This document shows positions 6,738 through 8,522 of a DNA stretch of 8,522 nt, piece by piece. Location of the stretch: NCBI GenBank assembly GCA_009839585.1, contig VXPI01000340.1:1-8522 (forward strand), read 5' to 3'. Made by a program: the position numbers and the translations under genes. Source of the stretch: Gammaproteobacteria bacterium. GTDB taxonomy: Bacteria > Pseudomonadota > Gammaproteobacteria > Arenicellales > Poriferihabitantaceae. The notes under the pieces were generated by a model that was not told the origin of the DNA, searched no databases, and saw only the letters and a list, made by a program, of their open reading frames with translations. Numbering within the stretch: position 1 is the stretch's first letter; every line of letters starts with the position of its first letter.

Positions 6738-8204
6738 ATGGATGTCCAGATGACAGATCCACAGATGCGAAACATGATTGATGAGCTGCGTAGACTGCCG
6801 TCAGAAACCCACTGGCTGGAGTTCAAGGAAAATAATGCGAATCCCAGTATGATCGGCAAGCTGATTTCTGCCCTGTCTAACTCCGCACAACTTTGTGATC
6901 AGCATTTTGCGTATGTAATATGGGGCATACGCAATACTGACCATGAAGTGGTTGGTACCACATTTGCGCCTTCCCGTCAAATGCAGAAAGGGCAACCACT
7001 GGAATTATGGCTTTCTCAACGTTTGCAGCCAGACGTGGCTTTTACTTTTGAATCGGTTAACTATCAAGGGATGGATGTAGTTCTTCTCAGGATACCGGCA
7101 GCCAGTAATGCCCCTGTTGAGTTTGACCGAACAGCCTATATTCGTATTGGTAGTGCAACCCCCCGCCTCTCGGACTATCCTGATCGCCAGCGAGAATTAT
7201 GGGCCAAGTTACAGTCCCATGCATGGGAAACCGGTTTTGCATTGCAGTTCTCCGGGACTGATACTATCCTTGAGAAGCTTGATTACGTCAGCTATTTTGA
7301 TTTCACAGGCCAGCCCTTGCCGGAAAACAGGGACGGAATTTTGAATAATCTGATTGCTGACCGCTTGGTATATCAGGACGTTGGCGGCCGCTGGGCCATT
7401 ACCAATCTTGGCGCCATCCTGTTTGCGAAGCGGTTGGAGGATTTTCCCATCTCGATTGCACGCAAGGCTATTCGCTTTGTCGTCTATGCAGGAGATAGCC
7501 GCGCAGATACAGTAAAACACCGGAAGGATATTCAACGTGGATATGCCGTCGGATTAGGGGAAATAGCAGACTATATCGGTGATTTGCTGCCTCAAAATGA
7601 ACAGATTAACGGAGTGTTTCGTGAAGAGACATTGCTCTATCCTTCCATTGCCATCCGTGAGCTAATCGCCAATGCGTTGATACATCAGGACATGACAATT
7701 TCTGGTTCCGGACCTTCGGTTGAGTTGTTTCGGCATCGGCTTGAAATTACCAATCCAGGCCTTCCTCTGGTTAGGCCTGACCGGTTTATTGATATGCCGC
7801 CGCGCTCTCGCAACGCAGAATTGGCAAGGCTCATGCGTCGCATGGGTCTTTGCGAAGAACAGGGAACCGGAATTGATAAAGTGATTACCACCATTGAACT
7901 GCATCAGTTACCTCCCCCGGATTTTCGGGCGGAGGGTGGTGCTGTTCGCGTCAAGCTTTTCGCCCCTCGTCGTTTTGCAGAAATGACAACGGAAGAGCGG
8001 AATCGGGCTTGTTACCAGCACGCATCCATAAAATATATTGGCGGAGACCGAATGAAGAATTCCACTCTATGCAGACGTTTTGGAATTGATCCCAGAAATG
8101 CATCCCAGGCTTCCATGGTGATCAGGCAGGCACTTGATGAAGGGCTGATCAAGCAGGCAGATTCCTCGCGTCCCCGGGCAGGCTATGTTCCTTTTTGGGC
8201 ATGA
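6738..8204 (+). CDS. AlbA_2-domain / GHKL-type ATPase-domain protein, putative transcriptional regulator or nucleic-acid-associated protein
   Basis: A 488-residue cytoplasmic protein of the widespread group annotated as 'putative DNA-binding / ATP-binding protein' or 'RecG-like C-terminal'. Residues about 22-145 form an AlbA_2 (Schlafen-type) domain, with SETHWLEFKENNANPSMIGK (22-41) containing the characteristic E-x-x-x-x-EFK and a later FDRTAYIRIGSATPRLSD (129-146). The stretch about 300-385 matches HATPase_c_4: IRELIANALIHQD (306-318, N-box with E308 and N312), LEITNPGLP (335-343) and EEQGTGIDKV (373-382). The tail (about 425-488) looks like a winged helix, with RMKNSTLCRRFGI and ASQASMVIRQALDEGLI. 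ATG at 6738 has AGG six bases upstream; ATG at 6750 is a weaker choice. Length is usual for the group. Members occur as regulators and also in defence-type and mobile regions; the true job here is unknown. It is probably transcribed separately from the importer. Confidence 0.88.
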   Translation: MDVQMTDPQMRNMIDELRRLPSETHWLEFKENNANPSMIGKLISALSNSAQLCDQHFAYVIWGIRNTDHEVVGTTFAPSRQMQKGQPLELWLSQRLQPDVAFTFESVNYQGMDVVLLRIPAASNAPVEFDRTAYIRIGSATPRLSDYPDRQRELWAKLQSHAWETGFALQFSGTDTILEKLDYVSYFDFTGQPLPENRDGILNNLIADRLVYQDVGGRWAITNLGAILFAKRLEDFPISIARKAIRFVVYAGDSRADTVKHRKDIQRGYAVGLGEIADYIGDLLPQNEQINGVFREETLLYPSIAIRELIANALIHQDMTISGSGPSVELFRHRLEITNPGLPLVRPDRFIDMPPRSRNAELARLMRRMGLCEEQGTGIDKVITTIELHQLPPPDFRAEGGAVRVKLFAPRRFAEMTTEERNRACYQHASIKYIGGDRMKNSTLCRRFGIDPRNASQASMVIRQALDEGLIKQADSSRPRAGYVPFWA

Positions 8205-8208
8205 GACA

Positions 8209-8227
8209 CAAGAAATGTGTTTTCTTG
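8209..8227 (+). terminator. Hairpin CAAGAAA-N5-TTTCTTG after the AlbA_2 gene, weak terminator candidate
   Basis: A perfect 7-bp stem (8209-8215 with 8221-8227) around TGTGT begins five bases after the stop codon. The position suits a terminator, but the stem is AT-rich and no continuous T tract follows (ATCGGGTTTTG), so efficiency would be low. Confidence 0.3.
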
Positions 8228-8241
8228 ATCGGGTTTTGATT
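8222..8241. repeat. 20-base direct repeat, copy 1
   Basis: TTCTTGATCGGGTTTTGATT. It matches copy 2 (8322-8341) at 18 of 20 positions, differing at 8230 and 8232. The left part overlaps the right arm of the hairpin at 8209-8227. Confidence 0.7.
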
Positions 8242-8321
8242 ATGCAAGGAAAATTCAGGTAATCGATTGCACTAAATCAATTTAAATATTTGAAATATAT
8301 GTATATTTATTCTTTATTTCG

Positions 8322-8341
8322 TTCTTGATAGTGTTTTGATT
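8322..8341. repeat. 20-base direct repeat, copy 2
   Basis: TTCTTGATAGTGTTTTGATT. It lies exactly 100 bp from copy 1, on the far side of an AT-rich block. The conserved parts are TTCTTGAT and GTTTTGATT. It could be a binding site pair or the trace of a duplication or insertion. Confidence 0.7.
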
Positions 8342-8370
8342 GGCAGGGCAAGGTTTAAGAAATCAGGAAT

Positions 8371-8522
8371 TCACGGTTTCCAAAAATCCCCGATTATCTC
8401 GCAAACAATCTGGAGCTTGCCTTGATATTGTGCCTTGGGACGGTTCTCTGGTTGCTGGATTGTGAGTAGATTGACTAGCCTTAACCTGCTTATGTCTGCC
8501 TGTTTCACGCGAAGTTCCGGGG
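8371..8522 (-). CDS. Possible C-terminal fragment of a - strand gene, unrecognised, partial at window edge
   Basis: One - strand frame is open from the window end to TGA at 8373-8371, giving 49 residues with a protein-like composition: it begins PELRVKQADISRLRLVNLL and ends QIVCEIIGDFWKP. The gene would converge on the AlbA_2 gene. No family is recognised. A second - strand frame is also open here (stop at 8365-8363) but reads as a Ser/Thr/Arg/Gln-rich product. An open frame of 50 codons is not rare by chance, so confidence is low. Confidence 0.3.
   Translation of the reverse strand, partial: PELRVKQADISRLRLVNLLTIQQPENRPKAQYQGKLQIVCEIIGDFWKP

Larger units (their letters stand above)
8205..8370. 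other. AT-rich intergenic region with direct repeats
   Basis: This gap lies between the AlbA_2 gene and the possible convergent fragment. It holds the 8209-8227 hairpin, two copies of a 20-base repeat, and an AT-rich block (about 8270-8320) with AAATATTT and TATATGTATATT stretches. No gene was found in it. Confidence 0.6.

Noticed and set aside
8342..8463. Short + strand frame with TTG start, product ending IVPWDGSLVAGL
   Set aside because: It is about 40 codons with no ribosome site, directly after an in-frame TGA, and overlaps a more protein-like - strand frame.
8363..8522. Second open - strand frame at the right edge
   Set aside because: Its product is rich in Ser, Thr, Arg and Gln and less protein-like than the overlapping frame ending at 8371; at most one can be real.

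Overview
The window carries one complete five-gene block on the + strand, flanked by two open frames on the - strand that run off the window ends. The main content is a binding-protein-dependent ABC importer of the oligopeptide (Dpp/Opp/Yej) class: a double-ATPase subunit (723-2582), a periplasmic solute-binding protein of family 5 (2584-4488) and two permeases (4519-5517 and 5514-6659). The genes are packed with a 1-base gap, a 30-base gap and a 4-base ATGA overlap, so they form one operon. A cytoplasmic protein with an AlbA_2-type N-terminal domain, a GHKL-type ATPase domain and a C-terminal winged-helix-like end follows 78 bases later (6738-8204). It probably has its own promoter.

The organism looks like a Gram-negative bacterium, most likely a proteobacterium. 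The binding protein has a cleavable Sec-type signal, purine-rich Shine-Dalgarno sequences precede most starts, and the protein sequences resemble proteobacterial transporters. Base composition is near 50% GC by eye. I cannot place it more closely. The importer subunits belong to a branch that contains both peptide (YejABEF) and oligosaccharide (Agp-type, SBP family 5) transporters, so the substrate stays open.

The left 187 bases encode, on the - strand, the N-terminus of an apparent P-loop ATPase, ending at the window edge inside its Walker A motif. Its reading frame is broken once, at a G5/A4 run. The 535 bases between this gene and the importer hold signals that no gene explains: two TTCCA/TGGAA palindromes about 97 bp apart, a near-perfect CRP-like box, a set of hairpins that exclude one another, a possible 45-residue ORF whose stop overlaps the ATPase start, and a -10/-35 pair close to that start.

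The right 318 bases contain a hairpin just after the last gene, an 18/20-identical 20-base direct repeat spaced by exactly 100 bp, an AT-rich stretch, and a possible C-terminal fragment of a - strand gene (8371-8522). No rRNA, tRNA, CRISPR array or complete mobile element was seen.
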